In this document: piece by piece, positions 16,725 to 26,527 of the stretch | How positions within the stretch are numbered: position 1 is the first letter of the stretch | Layout: every line of letters starts with the position of its first letter | Source of the DNA: Ignavibacteria bacterium | GTDB taxonomy: Bacteria; Bacteroidota; Ignavibacteria; Kapaibacteriales; UBA2268 | Assembly: GCA_016844745.1 (NCBI GenBank) | Contig: JAERMQ010000021.1 | Coordinates: 56,090 to 120,089, forward strand | Length of the DNA stretch: 64,000 nucleotides | Reading direction: 5' to 3' | Program-made: the position numbers and the translations under genes | Notes under the pieces: model-generated | What the model saw: the letters and a program-made list of their open reading frames with translations, nothing else | Databases searched by the model: none | Told to the model about the DNA's origin: nothing

Positions 16725-19160
16725 ATGTTTAAAAAATTACTTCTTGCCGCTGTTGCAGCTATTATTATTCCATTTATTTGCAGCGCACAGCATAGCTTCG
16801 AAACATATTATCAATTAAGCGATTTTATGCAGGCTCCTTCAACAGCCTTCAAATTCGGTTTGTACGGCTTCGATAATCCCGTTACTACGACTTACCTAAA
16901 AGATGCCGATATGATGCTTACTCTTTCAGGACAAAACGGCGATATGGGAAAATTCAACAGATACGGACTATTTTCAGGTGGTCCCCATTCGGGTTTCGGA
17001 TTACTAAGCAATTCGGACGGCTCATTTACCGTTTATGATTACAGGTACAGCGTATCATTCGGCGATAAAATATTCGGAATGGGCATTGGCTATGGTTTTA
17101 CCGGAGGTGACAAATCCCATTACCGGAGAAGTAACATATTGTCTTGGGGCGCTATGTATCGCCCAATTGGCAATTTATCAGTTGGATTTCATCAAACCTT
17201 TGGACTTGACCGCAATGATTTTGAAAGCGTCGGGCAGCTTGGCATTCGTCCACTTAAGGATTATCCACTGACTTTCTTCGGTGATTTCTCAATGTTCAAC
17301 AATGACCAAATTAAAGATATTCACTGGAGCGCAGGTGTATCATGGGAATTCCTGCCCGGTGTCAGGCTCAACGGAAGATATTTCGATAATAAAATGATGT
17401 CTATTGGAGCAGATATCAGTTTCGGGAAATTTGGTATAGCTGCGGGTAATAATTTTAATTCTGAAGGAGGCAGTGGCTTCAGTACGGCAACAATCCGCTT
17501 TGGCGCTCAGGACAGAACTATTATTGAATCGGTTTTTGAGAAAAATAAATACCTGAAGTTAGCCATACCCGGAAATATCAAATACAGGAAAAATATTTTC
17601 TTCGATAATTCCGTAACATTAATGAGTTTCCTGAAAATAATAGAAGCTGCCAAGAATGACCCTTCAATATCCGGAATAGTTTTGAATGCAACTAATATGG
17701 GGGCTAACCGCGAACTGCTTTGGGAAATTCGTGAGAAGCTATTGGAATTCAAAGCAATCGGGAAGAAATTATTTATTTTCATTGAAAGAGTCGGGATAAA
17801 GGGCTATCACTTTGCTTCTATTGCCGATGCAATCATTATTGACCCGATTGGTTCTATTGCGCTCGAAGGCTTTGCAATGGGTAGAAGCTATTATAAAAAT
17901 TTCCTGGCAAAAGCAGGGCTTGGATTCGAAGAATTCCGGTATTTCAAATATAAATCCGCTGTCGAAGTTTATGCCCGCGATAAAATGTCCGAAGGTGAAC
18001 GTGAGCAGCGCCAGAGGTTACTCGATGATTGGTTTGAACAGGTAAGAAAAGAAACATGCCAAAGCCGGAAATCAATCTCTGAGGCTCAATTCGATGCCTT
18101 AACAGAAGAGCAAATGATATACACTCCCAAAAATGCTAAAGACAAGAGATTAGTTGACACATTCGGCAGGTGGAATGACGTTGAAAAAATTATGAAAAAC
18201 CTCGATTCACTATTTGGTGGCTTCAAGGGGATAAGAGAAATAACAGAAGATAAAAAGCCAATCGATGATAGATGGGGGAGATGCGAATCTGAAATAGCAG
18301 TGATTTATGTAATCGGGAGCTGCGCAATGGATGAAGGAATCAAAGCCCGTAAGCTTGTAAATGATGTGAAATGGGCTGCAGAAAACGATAACATTAAAGC
18401 AATTGTGCTACGTATTGATTCTCCCGGCGGCGATGCAATGGCTTCCGATTATATAGCCGATGTTGTCCGTAAATTCAAAGATAAAAAGCCTTTCATAGTT
18501 TCGCAGGGAGCTGTGGCTGCATCGGGCGGTTACTGGCTTTCGATGGACGCTCATAAAATCGTAGCAGCGCCAATGACAATCACCGGTTCAATCGGAGTAA
18601 TAGGCGGATTCTTCTATAATAAAGGATTGTTCGATTCACTCGGAATAGCTGCAGATGTACTTAAAAAAGGCAAGTACAGCGATTTGGGCTATCCCGTAGT
18701 TTTTCCATTCCTGCCAATCGGCATACCTTCCCGCGGTCCGTCTGTTGATGAGAAAGCCAGCATAGAAACCATGATAAAATCATTCTACAAAGATTTTGTT
18801 GGTATGGTAGCTGAAGGAAGAAAAATGAATCCCGACTCGATTGAAAAGGTTGCTCAGGGGCGGGTATGGACCGGTTCGGATGGACTTAAAATCGGATTGG
18901 TTGATAAACTTGGCGGTTTGGAGACTGCAATTGCTATAGCTAAGGAATCTGCCGGTTTGAAGAAAGACGAAAAAGTATCAATGATTGAACTACCGAAACC
19001 GGAATTCTTCGATTTTTCGGAATTACTCAATTCATTAATGGGCTTCAATGTAAAGGATATGACAGCGCCTGCATCGCATCTATTGTTCAGGATGAAGAAT
19101 AACGGAATTCCGCTTGCTGTTGTTCCGATGGATTATATGGATTATACGATAGAAGAATAG
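16725..19160 (+). CDS. SppA-type signal peptide peptidase (S49) with an N-terminal barrel-like domain
   Basis: This 811-residue protein has a signal peptide (1-21, ending CSAQ), then about 240 residues of Gly/aromatic-rich alternating strands resembling an outer-membrane barrel, and then two tandem S49 domains (about 270-480 and 510-770). The catalytic pair is complete: Lys410 (FKYKSAVE) and Ser600 (GAVAASGGYW), spaced like Lys209/Ser409 of E. coli SppA. SppA digests leftover signal peptides. E. coli SppA is about 618 residues and has a membrane anchor rather than this domain, so the protein may sit at the outer membrane. It is transcribed alone, with a terminator-like hairpin at 19258. Catalysis is near certain; location and substrate are inferred. 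Confidence 0.85.
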   Translation: MFKKLLLAAVAAIIIPFICSAQHSFETYYQLSDFMQAPSTAFKFGLYGFDNPVTTTYLKDADMMLTLSGQNGDMGKFNRYGLFSGGPHSGFGLLSNSDGSFTVYDYRYSVSFGDKIFGMGIGYGFTGGDKSHYRRSNILSWGAMYRPIGNLSVGFHQTFGLDRNDFESVGQLGIRPLKDYPLTFFGDFSMFNNDQIKDIHWSAGVSWEFLPGVRLNGRYFDNKMMSIGADISFGKFGIAAGNNFNSEGGSGFSTATIRFGAQDRTIIESVFEKNKYLKLAIPGNIKYRKNIFFDNSVTLMSFLKIIEAAKNDPSISGIVLNATNMGANRELLWEIREKLLEFKAIGKKLFIFIERVGIKGYHFASIADAIIIDPIGSIALEGFAMGRSYYKNFLAKAGLGFEEFRYFKYKSAVEVYARDKMSEGEREQRQRLLDDWFEQVRKETCQSRKSISEAQFDALTEEQMIYTPKNAKDKRLVDTFGRWNDVEKIMKNLDSLFGGFKGIREITEDKKPIDDRWGRCESEIAVIYVIGSCAMDEGIKARKLVNDVKWAAENDNIKAIVLRIDSPGGDAMASDYIADVVRKFKDKKPFIVSQGAVAASGGYWLSMDAHKIVAAPMTITGSIGVIGGFFYNKGLFDSLGIAADVLKKGKYSDLGYPVVFPFLPIGIPSRGPSVDEKASIETMIKSFYKDFVGMVAEGRKMNPDSIEKVAQGRVWTGSDGLKIGLVDKLGGLETAIAIAKESAGLKKDEKVSMIELPKPEFFDFSELLNSLMGFNVKDMTAPASHLLFRMKNNGIPLAVVPMDYMDYTIEE

Positions 19161-19163
19161 TCA

Positions 19164-19208
19164 GTTTGTAAAGTTCGTAAAGTTCATAAAGTTTGTAAAG
19201 TTCGTAAA
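19164..19208. repeat. 9-base tandem repeat, five units
   Basis: Five exact-length units alternate between GTTTGTAAA, GTTCGTAAA and GTTCATAAA immediately after the SppA stop codon. Confidence 0.85.
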
Positions 19209-19257
19209 GTGGAATGTCATTCCTGCGAATGCAGGAATCCCCTTCAATAAAATATTT

Positions 19258-19294
19258 CCTCAAGTCAGGAGCTCATCTTGACTTGAGGATTTTT
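19258..19294 (+). terminator. Hairpin terminator after the SppA gene
   Basis: CCTCAAGTCA (19258-19267) pairs with TGACTTGAGG (19279-19288) and is followed by ATTTTTG. It is a good rho-independent terminator for the upstream gene, preceded by a small TCCTGCGAATGCAGGA palindrome at 19221. Confidence 0.7.
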
Positions 19295-19376
19295 GAATAA
19301 TGCAATAGGATGGAAAAGAAGTGTAAATACCAATCTAAGGAAGGTTTAAGAATAAATTTTACTTAATACCACTATT

Positions 19377-20273
19377 ATGAAATCAAAAAGCTCATCTTTC
19401 CAAAATCCTATAATAATAATTTTAGGAATTGCCCTACTTAAATTAATTTTACATTTCTATTTCAATGCTTATGCCGGATATGGAATTTTCCGCGACGAAT
19501 ATTATTACATATCTTGCAGCAATCATCTTGACTGGGGTTATGTTGACCAGCCCCCGTTATCCATTTTAATACTCAAATTTGTTATTCTCATTTTCGGCAA
19601 ATCGCAATTTGCAATCAGACTCGTGCCGTCAATTATCGGTGCTATTACCGTAATTATTACCGGATTAATTATTAAAAAATTAGACGGTAATAGATTTTCG
19701 ATTGTCTATGGTTGCGTGACTATAGCATTAGCCCCCATTTATCTTGGTTTTACCGGATTCTACTCAATGAATATCATTGATATGCTCCTGTGGCTTATTT
19801 CAGCATATCTGATTGTCAAAATAATAAAGGAAGACAATACAAAGCTGTTTGTCTTATTAGGCTTTATATTCGGATTGGGAGTGATGAATAAAATAAGTAT
19901 GGTTTGGATGATTATAGGCTTTTGCGTCGCATTATTTTTCAAACCTTATAGAATGTGGTTCCGGAGCAAATATTTGTATATAGCGCTTTCAATTTGTTTT
20001 ATCATGGCTGTTCCATTTATTATATGGAATTTTCAACATGATTTTGCACATTTGGAATTTATGAGAAATGCTTCAAAATTAAAATACTCAAGTACCAATC
20101 CCATGTCATTAGTATTTGACCAGCTAATGTTAATGACTCCGGTTTTTGTATTTAATATTATCGCTCTGATTTTATATCTAAAGACTGAAACCGAAAAAAA
20201 ATATAAAATATTGCCGATAATCTTTTTTACAATTTTTGTCCTGACTTCCGCACTGGGACACCCAAAACATTAA
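19377..20273 (+). CDS. Glycosyltransferase family 39-type membrane protein, truncated at its 3' end
   Basis: This 298-residue protein has about eight membrane helices. It shows the ArnT/PMT-type signature: GIFRDEYYYISCS and DWGYVDQPPLSILILK after the first helix (the acidic RDE/DxxY pair binds the lipid-linked sugar), then LVPSIIGAITVIITGLI. Such enzymes transfer sugars from polyprenyl phosphate on the outer face of the inner membrane. Full-length relatives have about 500 residues; here the reading frame runs into an insertion element and ends at 20273 with residues encoded by the element. The missing C-terminus is not found on the other side, so the gene is probably inactive. Confidence 0.8.
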   Translation: MKSKSSSFQNPIIIILGIALLKLILHFYFNAYAGYGIFRDEYYYISCSNHLDWGYVDQPPLSILILKFVILIFGKSQFAIRLVPSIIGAITVIITGLIIKKLDGNRFSIVYGCVTIALAPIYLGFTGFYSMNIIDMLLWLISAYLIVKIIKEDNTKLFVLLGFIFGLGVMNKISMVWMIIGFCVALFFKPYRMWFRSKYLYIALSICFIMAVPFIIWNFQHDFAHLEFMRNASKLKYSSTNPMSLVFDQLMLMTPVFVFNIIALILYLKTETEKKYKILPIIFFTIFVLTSALGHPKH

Positions 20274-21885
20274 AGGTTAAAAATATCTATAAGATTCTTT
20301 TGTTCGTTGTTAAGAAGTATCATTTTATCAATAAATTCCTTATTGAGTGGTGTCATTACCTTGATAGAATATATTGTTTTTGCTATTTCAATCGTCTTTT
20401 CAGGACTTAAGTTTGTTCTCTTGAGTCTAAGCTGCCTTTCAAGCTCTTTGTACACTTTATAAGCTGCAAATGAAATACAAATATGGGCTTCTATTCTATG
20501 TCTCAGCCTATGATATATTGGTCTGATTCTCAAATCTGTTTTTGAGATTCTGAATGCCTTCTCAATTTTCCATAAATGCCCGTAATTCTCAATTATTTCC
20601 TCCTTTGTAAGTTTCGTATTGGTTATAAAACCTTTTAAACCATCCCATTGAGCATCTTCTTCAAACGCTTGACGATTGATACTTACTCTTGCCTCTCCTT
20701 CTAAACTTAGATATTTGTTATAACCTCTCTTATTGATATTTGACTTCGTTAATTTCCCGGACTTAATTTGTTTTTCCAGCCTTTTCAAACCCTTTTCCCT
20801 ATTGGCTCTATCTTTTCTTGCTCGTGCTTCCGAGTAGCTGATGATGATTCTTGTCTGCTTGTCTTTGTCAATAATTGCACTGCCTCCATTGTTAAGCTTC
20901 AGTCGCAGGATTTGACGCTTTATCGACTGGCTTTCGTTTTTGATTCTTCCTCCTAAAATATATTCATAACCTTTTGCTTGTAACCGGGATATATTATCGC
21001 CTGACAACAAGCCCGAATCAGCTATTATTACTAATTTATCAAGGCTAAACTTCTTTTTGAAAGAATCGATTATAGGAAGCATTGTATGACCTTCAAACTT
21101 GTTGCCTTCAAATATCTCATATGCTAACGGATAGCCGTCAACGCTGACTAACAAGCCTAAAACTATCTGCGGATTCTGATGCTTACCTTCCTTTGAAAAT
21201 CCTGTCCTGCGCAGTTCATCTTCGTCTTCAATCTCAAAATATAGCGTGGTTACATCGTAAAATACTATGCTTATCTCTTTGTTTAAGACTTCCAGTGTAT
21301 GACAATAACTGATTTCTTGTACCAATGCCTTCTGCTCAACGTTTAGTTTGTCGAGATACCTGTATATTTTATCTACATCAATTTTTCTTGAATGATACTT
21401 AAAAAGATAATCCGTTGTCTTTAGTTTACTGACAGGAAAACATATTCGCGAAAATACTAATTGCCTGAAAAGCTCTTCATTCAATCTGTTAAACCCAATT
21501 TCATCAAATATTTTCCCTAATAATAATTCTGTACCTATGACTTTGATTTGCTTGATGTTATTTAGAAATACTTCGGCTATTTGGCGTTCATTAAGAAAAT
21601 CTATTTCTATTTGTTTGTTTCTATCAATTATCCATTGGAGACCTGCTTTGTGATATCTTTCAATTTCAAAAATATCATCAGTGCAACCCATTGTTTTAAT
21701 AACTTTGTACTTCCCTGAACTTTTATCAATTATTTGAATGCTGGTTCGACCGCTTTTATTCTTCTTTTTCCTAACAAACATGTTATATTTTCTCCTGGGA
21801 CACCCAACTCAAAAATACAAATATAGTGTTTATGCGGCTTCCAAGAGCTTTTTTTTACCTTTTTTAAAAAGTGCGGAAGTCAGGA
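20239..21885. mobile_element. IS1634-like insertion element
   Basis: A 16-base perfect inverted repeat (TCCTGACTTCCGCACT at 20239-20254, its inverse at 21870-21885) encloses one complete transposase gene, giving 1,647 bases, normal for the group. A 13-base direct repeat (CTGGGACACCCAA) also brackets the transposase more tightly, at 20253-20265 and 21795-21807, so the true ends need confirmation. No target-site duplication is visible next to the outer ends. The left side breaks a glycosyltransferase gene; the right side abuts half of a GTCATTC-type palindrome. Confidence 0.75.
20270..21781 (-). CDS. IS1634/IS4-group DDE transposase
   Basis: This 503-residue protein has an intact frame and looks active. 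DDE landmarks are FYDVTTLYFE (first Asp), IADSGLLSGDN (second Asp) and the C-terminal IEKAFRISKTDLRIRPIYH, the Y-K/R-containing E region that defines IS4-type transposases; HRIEAHICISFAAY follows. The insertion domain between the second Asp and the Glu is long and includes a basic segment (ARARKDRANREKGLKRLEKQ). It is the only full transposase in the window. Confidence 0.93.
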   Translation of the reverse strand: MFVRKKKNKSGRTSIQIIDKSSGKYKVIKTMGCTDDIFEIERYHKAGLQWIIDRNKQIEIDFLNERQIAEVFLNNIKQIKVIGTELLLGKIFDEIGFNRLNEELFRQLVFSRICFPVSKLKTTDYLFKYHSRKIDVDKIYRYLDKLNVEQKALVQEISYCHTLEVLNKEISIVFYDVTTLYFEIEDEDELRRTGFSKEGKHQNPQIVLGLLVSVDGYPLAYEIFEGNKFEGHTMLPIIDSFKKKFSLDKLVIIADSGLLSGDNISRLQAKGYEYILGGRIKNESQSIKRQILRLKLNNGGSAIIDKDKQTRIIISYSEARARKDRANREKGLKRLEKQIKSGKLTKSNINKRGYNKYLSLEGEARVSINRQAFEEDAQWDGLKGFITNTKLTKEEIIENYGHLWKIEKAFRISKTDLRIRPIYHRLRHRIEAHICISFAAYKVYKELERQLRLKRTNLSPEKTIEIAKTIYSIKVMTPLNKEFIDKMILLNNEQKNLIDIFNL

Positions 21886-21942
21886 GAATCCACTCCCAGA
21901 GCGGTTTTATGGATTCTGAATCAAGTTCAGAATGACATTTTT
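21886..21942. repeat. Half copy of the GTCATTC palindrome family (E)
   Basis: GAATCCACTCCCAGAGCGG and the closing GTTCAGAATGACAT match the middle and right arm of the complete element at 62986-63094. The left arm is missing and the IS end lies in its place, which suggests that the insertion or a later deletion removed it. Confidence 0.7.
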
Positions 21943-22110
21943 CAGAGGTCTCTTACGCTATTTATTTTTGTGAAAATCTTTTTTACGTGCGAATAATCTA
22001 ATGTTAACTTAAAATATAAAATTCAATTTACAAATTATTTATTTTATTCGCAAATTTCCAATTTTTGGCTTTTAAGGTAGTCAGAAGTTCCTTAAGACTG
22101 TAGGGTAAAA

Positions 22111-22139
22111 GAAAAAAAAAGCCGGGATATTTCCCGGCT
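22111..22139 (-). terminator. Rho-independent terminator of the M36 protease gene
   Basis: On the minus strand AGCCGGGA and TCCCGGCT pair around a four-base loop and are followed by an uninterrupted run of nine T residues. It lies 39 bases after the stop codon of the protease gene. Confidence 0.9.
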
Positions 22140-22177
22140 GTTCCTAATTTTTTTTATTAGATTTCGATTAATTTGAG

Positions 22178-25100
22178 TTATTGCTTTACAATCTTCCCGG
22201 AATATATCGAATTGCCTGTTGTAATTGTGTAGTAGTACATTCCCGGCACTGACATACTATTATCGGATGTCATGCCGTTCCAGGTAAACGTAATGTTATC
22301 GTCAATGTTGTTGAATCTATATGAAGAATATATTTCCTGTCCGAATAGGTCCGTAATTTTCAGAACTGCCGTAGTTGAACTTTTCTCCGGACAAGAAATA
22401 TATATTAAATCACTGAACGGATTCGGATGTGATGCAGAAGTAGAAGATGAAGTTGTTTCCGGAACTTTAGAGATTACCACATCATTAGATGTTTGTATTT
22501 CAAAATCATCCACTGTTATACTTGTTATTGTCCCCGGAAATCCGAATTGACCTAAAGCACCTTCGTATCTGAACCTGATTCTGCATTGTTTTGTAACCGG
22601 CAGGTAATCGGCAAAACGGAATTTAATCCTAACCCATTCGGATGCTCCCATTGATGTATCAATTCTGACTGTATGCCAGTTTTTCCCATTATTGTTCGAT
22701 ATTTCAGTATAGTAGGGTAAAGGAATTGAATTTGAATCCGTCATTGATGGTAGTTGAACAAAAAATTGATAATATTTAAAAATAGCTTCTTCGAGTTTTG
22801 TTAAATCATAAGCCGGCGATGTAAGGGTTGTCTTGCCATTCGGACAGTTTTCAAAAATCGCCTGGAATATATCGTCCCCAAGAGTACCCAAACCTGTGGA
22901 GAAACAAGTATCCCCAATTGAAGAATGGTCATCTCCCGGTTTTAAGGTACCAAACATAAAGAAGTCCATTTTATTAGGTTTTCCTCTTTCCCATTCTCCT
23001 GCGGTGGTATTATCAACATCAGAGCCGACTGTCCAGCCTGATTCTTTTTCAAAATCATCCAATAATGCTGTTGAAACTCCGATTGTGAATTCATAAGGAG
23101 TTGTCCCGTTATTCGGACCGAATTTCAGTATTTTTTTTGTAGTACTATCAATGCAAGTCATATAATATAAAATGTCCGCTCCTTTAGGCTGCGGTGGAAT
23201 TTCTGCTGTAAAATTCTGGCTGCCCGAAACTTTTATAGCCGGGATTGATACTGGGTTGCTCTCGGTGCCGTTCATTTTAACCTGATACACTAATGATACC
23301 GAATCAGGCGCTGCAAAGAGGCTCAATTGTTGTCCGAATGAAAATTCTACTTTATATGGTTTCGTTGTATTTTTGGTATCCTTTAATGGTATATGTTGGA
23401 AATTATTCCTGAAATAAAGAGCAGTGCCAATCTGATGTTTGTTAAAAGCCTGCACAATTTCCTTCAGGTGTGGTGTGCCATTGCCAAGATTACCGTCATC
23501 ATCATCGGCGATTATAACTTCTGAAAACCACTTATAGAATGCTATGCCATCATTAGGGTCGTCGGGTAAGCCGTAACGGGCATAATGATGTAGTTTTCGC
23601 AGCACCTCGAGAGAAGTTAGCTCGCGTAAATCCCAAAATGCGCCGCTTAGGATTTGCCCGTCAATATGCGATTCACCAATTACACTATCCGGGTAAATCA
23701 AATCATTTTTACACGTTCTGATAAATTTTGTAGTATCCTCCAAAAAAACACCAACGCCGACCCGCGGTTCGTCTAACATCATTGCTGCCGTAACGTCTGC
23801 TATTCCTTCCTGGCAGGCAGAATTTGCCATACCGTCCGCAATCCCCTTTTCGGCATAAAAGAGTGTATTTATCGAATGACCATATTCATGATAAAGTACT
23901 CCGGGACCATCGGCAAGCCTGAAAGAATCATTCTGGCAATTAAGAAACATTATAGTATCACCGTTCGAAAATGCATTAGGTAATGAATCCCCATTTTCCG
24001 GTTGAAAACCAATCAATACCTGCACCTGCTTGTCCAGACATGTCATATTCGGGTCTAATTTCTTCATAAAATCATGGATATAATTTGTATGAAAAAATTG
24101 AATTCGTTCGTAACGGTGAGAATTATTATCATTCCAGAAAACGGTGAAAGTATTTGAAGGCTCTAAAGAACCATCAAAATTTGCCGGCTGGCGTCCGTTT
24201 GTGATTATCTTACAATATGGACCTTCTAACTTTGCATTAACTGCTGTTGATTTATTAACATCAATATTAAATTTCCCGTTTTCGTTGCTTGTATAGGTTT
24301 GATCGCCGACAGTAATCATCAAATCTGAGAAAGGTTTCTCTTCGACCGGGCTAAGCGGACCATTCATTTTTACAGTTCCTTTTGTATCGAACAATTCGGC
24401 TTTCATTGTGGTATTATAGCGCCATAGCACCTTACCGTCTTTAGCGTTAACGTAGGTTATATACTTTGCATGTTTAGTAGAAGCATTTACTTTAACTTTA
24501 TAAACCAAGCTATACGAAACTCCAAGACTGCTCTTAATTGGTAATATATATTTAGTTTGAGCACTTAGTGGAGAATTGACATTCGAATTTTTCGTTATGC
24601 CCTTACAAGCAGCGTTTACAGCCGATGAATATGAAATGTCGGGGGTTGTTTTGACGGTGATATTATTATAATATTCGATATCGAATGCCATTACTTTGCC
24701 GTTCTCGAAAATTCTCAGATTGATATTCGAAAGCAATACTTCTATACCTTCGTAATATTGCTTGAAAGTTACATACCATTTCCCCTGGGTTTCATCCTTA
24801 CGCGAAAGCTTTAATTGTTTAACATCGATATTGAATAGCTTTTGATTATCGCGTAAAAAGCTGATTGCTGCCTGTTCGACATTATCATTGGTGATCAATT
24901 CGAAACCTTCAATTTGAATCGACTCGCCCATAGCTATGCGGGGTGTCTTCGTAATGGGGTCGATTGCAATGCTCCATTTGCCGTTCTTTTTCGAAAATTC
25001 CGACCACTGTTCGGCTTTATCCGATTTCTCTGTGCCGAGAAATTTAGATAAATTATTATCTTGTTGTGTAGGTAAGCGTACAATATTTACATCTTTATCC

Positions 25101-25198
25101 GGTTTTATCCGATTTATTGATTGACCGTTGAGTGATGCCGTTAATGCAAAAGCTAATACTAAGGCGAACATACTAAATTTTTTAATTAAACAATTCAT
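22178..25198 (-). CDS. Secreted M36-family (fungalysin-like) metalloprotease with T9SS sorting domain
   Basis: This 1,006-residue protein has a signal peptide (1-25), an FTP/PepSY propeptide (about 70-260: NQKLFNIDVKQLKL, then KYITYVNAKDGKVLWRYN) that inhibits the enzyme until release, and the M36 catalytic domain with the zinc motif HEYGH (437-441) and a downstream glutamate in CQEGIADV. About 200 residues of beta-rich (MAM/jelly-roll-like) sequence follow, and the last 85 residues are a type A T9SS sorting domain beginning SHPNPFSDLIYI and ending SGKIVKQ. It should therefore be exported through the T9SS and anchored or released at the surface, where it degrades extracellular protein. It is transcribed alone, with a strong terminator. 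Confidence 0.92.
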   Translation of the reverse strand: MNCLIKKFSMFALVLAFALTASLNGQSINRIKPDKDVNIVRLPTQQDNNLSKFLGTEKSDKAEQWSEFSKKNGKWSIAIDPITKTPRIAMGESIQIEGFELITNDNVEQAAISFLRDNQKLFNIDVKQLKLSRKDETQGKWYVTFKQYYEGIEVLLSNINLRIFENGKVMAFDIEYYNNITVKTTPDISYSSAVNAACKGITKNSNVNSPLSAQTKYILPIKSSLGVSYSLVYKVKVNASTKHAKYITYVNAKDGKVLWRYNTTMKAELFDTKGTVKMNGPLSPVEEKPFSDLMITVGDQTYTSNENGKFNIDVNKSTAVNAKLEGPYCKIITNGRQPANFDGSLEPSNTFTVFWNDNNSHRYERIQFFHTNYIHDFMKKLDPNMTCLDKQVQVLIGFQPENGDSLPNAFSNGDTIMFLNCQNDSFRLADGPGVLYHEYGHSINTLFYAEKGIADGMANSACQEGIADVTAAMMLDEPRVGVGVFLEDTTKFIRTCKNDLIYPDSVIGESHIDGQILSGAFWDLRELTSLEVLRKLHHYARYGLPDDPNDGIAFYKWFSEVIIADDDDGNLGNGTPHLKEIVQAFNKHQIGTALYFRNNFQHIPLKDTKNTTKPYKVEFSFGQQLSLFAAPDSVSLVYQVKMNGTESNPVSIPAIKVSGSQNFTAEIPPQPKGADILYYMTCIDSTTKKILKFGPNNGTTPYEFTIGVSTALLDDFEKESGWTVGSDVDNTTAGEWERGKPNKMDFFMFGTLKPGDDHSSIGDTCFSTGLGTLGDDIFQAIFENCPNGKTTLTSPAYDLTKLEEAIFKYYQFFVQLPSMTDSNSIPLPYYTEISNNNGKNWHTVRIDTSMGASEWVRIKFRFADYLPVTKQCRIRFRYEGALGQFGFPGTITSITVDDFEIQTSNDVVISKVPETTSSSTSASHPNPFSDLIYISCPEKSSTTAVLKITDLFGQEIYSSYRFNNIDDNITFTWNGMTSDNSMSVPGMYYYTITTGNSIYSGKIVKQ

Positions 25199-25321
25199 TC
25201 TTTAATACCTTTTTAAATTTTAAAACAAAAATTACTATTTATCTTAATTACAGAAGTCTCTACGAAATAAAATTTAATTTGTTTCAGAAAGTGTATAGAT
25301 TTTTGAAAAGGGTAGGGGGAA

Positions 25322-25364
25322 AAATAAAAAATGCCATGACAAGCGCATCGGCATTATCATGGCA
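25322..25364 (-). terminator. Rho-independent terminator after ppk2
   Basis: On the minus strand TGCCATGA and TCATGGCA pair around a GC-rich loop and the sequence continues TTTTTTATTTTT. It is placed 22 bases after the ppk2 stop. Confidence 0.85.
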
Positions 25365-25385
25365 AAATGAATTAAAGATATTCTA

Positions 25386-26276
25386 CTAATACACTTCCGG
25401 AATAAAATTATATTCGTTCTTTGGCGGGCGGATATAATTATCGACGATTTTGCGCGGCGGCAGTTCCATTAGCTCCGGCACCACATCCTTATATTTTATC
25501 GTATTCAGGATGTATGCAATGCAATTCAGACGCGCGCGCTTCTTATCATCAGCCTCTACGACAATCCATGGAGACTGCTTTGTATCCGTATATTTGAACA
25601 TTTCATCTTTTGCCTTGGAGAATTCCACCCATTTATCGAATGATGCCAAATCCATAGGTGAGAGCTTCCAGCGCCTTGCAGGGTCAGTAGCCCGCTCACG
25701 AAATCTTTTTTCCTGCTCTTCATCGTTAACTGAGAACCAGAATTTTAAAATCGTTATACCCGAGCGAATCAGCATTTTTTCGAACTCCGGACACGAACGT
25801 AAAAAGTCCTGATACTCATTTTCGGTGCAAAAATTCATTACATGCTCAACTCCGGCACGGTTATACCAACTCCGGTCGAATATTACCATTTCGCCTGCTG
25901 AAGGCAGGTGCGAAACATAACGCTGGAAATACCATTGCGTTTTCTCGCGGTCGGATGGCTTATCCAATGCGACAACACGGCAGCCACGCGGATTAAGAGG
26001 CTCGGTGATTCTTTTGATTACACCTCCTTTACCGGCGGCATCGCGCCCCTCGAAAAGGACTATTACCTTGAGTCCCGTCTCCTTCACCCAATATTGAAGC
26101 TTGACCAATTCTGTCTGCAAACGCAATATTTCCTGATTGTAGAATGCGTTGCTTAATTTGCCTTTCTTGTTGAATTTTTCAATCGGGGCATCTTCTTCAT
26201 GATTGAGTTCTTCCGGTTCGGCGCCTTCGGGAAGTTCGCCGTGGTGCTTTTTCTTCTTTTTTTTGTTCTTACCCAT
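25386..26276 (-). CDS. ppk2: Polyphosphate kinase 2
   Basis: This 296-residue cytoplasmic enzyme uses polyphosphate to phosphorylate nucleotides. Motifs are intact: Walker A FEGRDAAGKGG (76-86), the lid region and Walker B-like FDRSWYNRAG (133-142), and RWKLSPMDL typical of class I PPK2 (ADP/GDP to ATP/GTP). The N-terminus is a short poly-Lys/acidic tail. The ATG at 26276 is chosen over an in-frame TTG at 26297 because AAAGGA lies seven bases before it. It is transcribed alone with its own terminator. Class I specificity is inferred from motif similarity; there is no second domain. Confidence 0.92.
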   Translation of the reverse strand: MGKNKKKKKKHHGELPEGAEPEELNHEEDAPIEKFNKKGKLSNAFYNQEILRLQTELVKLQYWVKETGLKVIVLFEGRDAAGKGGVIKRITEPLNPRGCRVVALDKPSDREKTQWYFQRYVSHLPSAGEMVIFDRSWYNRAGVEHVMNFCTENEYQDFLRSCPEFEKMLIRSGITILKFWFSVNDEEQEKRFRERATDPARRWKLSPMDLASFDKWVEFSKAKDEMFKYTDTKQSPWIVVEADDKKRARLNCIAYILNTIKYKDVVPELMELPPRKIVDNYIRPPKNEYNFIPEVY

Positions 26277-26429
26277 TCTGCAGTCCTTTCTTTTCAAAAA
26301 TATTTAGACCTGGCTATAAAAGAGTTATTTACAAATTTTAATAATGCAATTTATTTCAAATGATTTAGAATAGCAAATAATAATTTAAAAAAGGAGCTTT
26401 CTCCTGATTGTATTTATACTTAAAATAAC

Positions 26430-26527
26430 AAGATTTACCACCCCCTACCCCCTCCTATTTTAGGAGGGGAAATAAAATGTTTAATTTCCCCTCCTATTTT
26501 AGGAGGGGGTAAGGGGTGGTAAATCTT
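26430..26527. repeat. G/C-rich double-hairpin inverted repeat (family A, copy 2)
   Basis: The arms start AAGATTTACCACCCCCTACC and end with the near-inverse; one base differs between the arms (GGGGGTAAGGGG). Inner palindromes CCCCTCCTATTTTAGGAGGGG match copy 1 at 3846. It fills most of the 391-base divergent gap between ppk2 and the thiolase gene, where promoters for both must lie. Confidence 0.85.
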
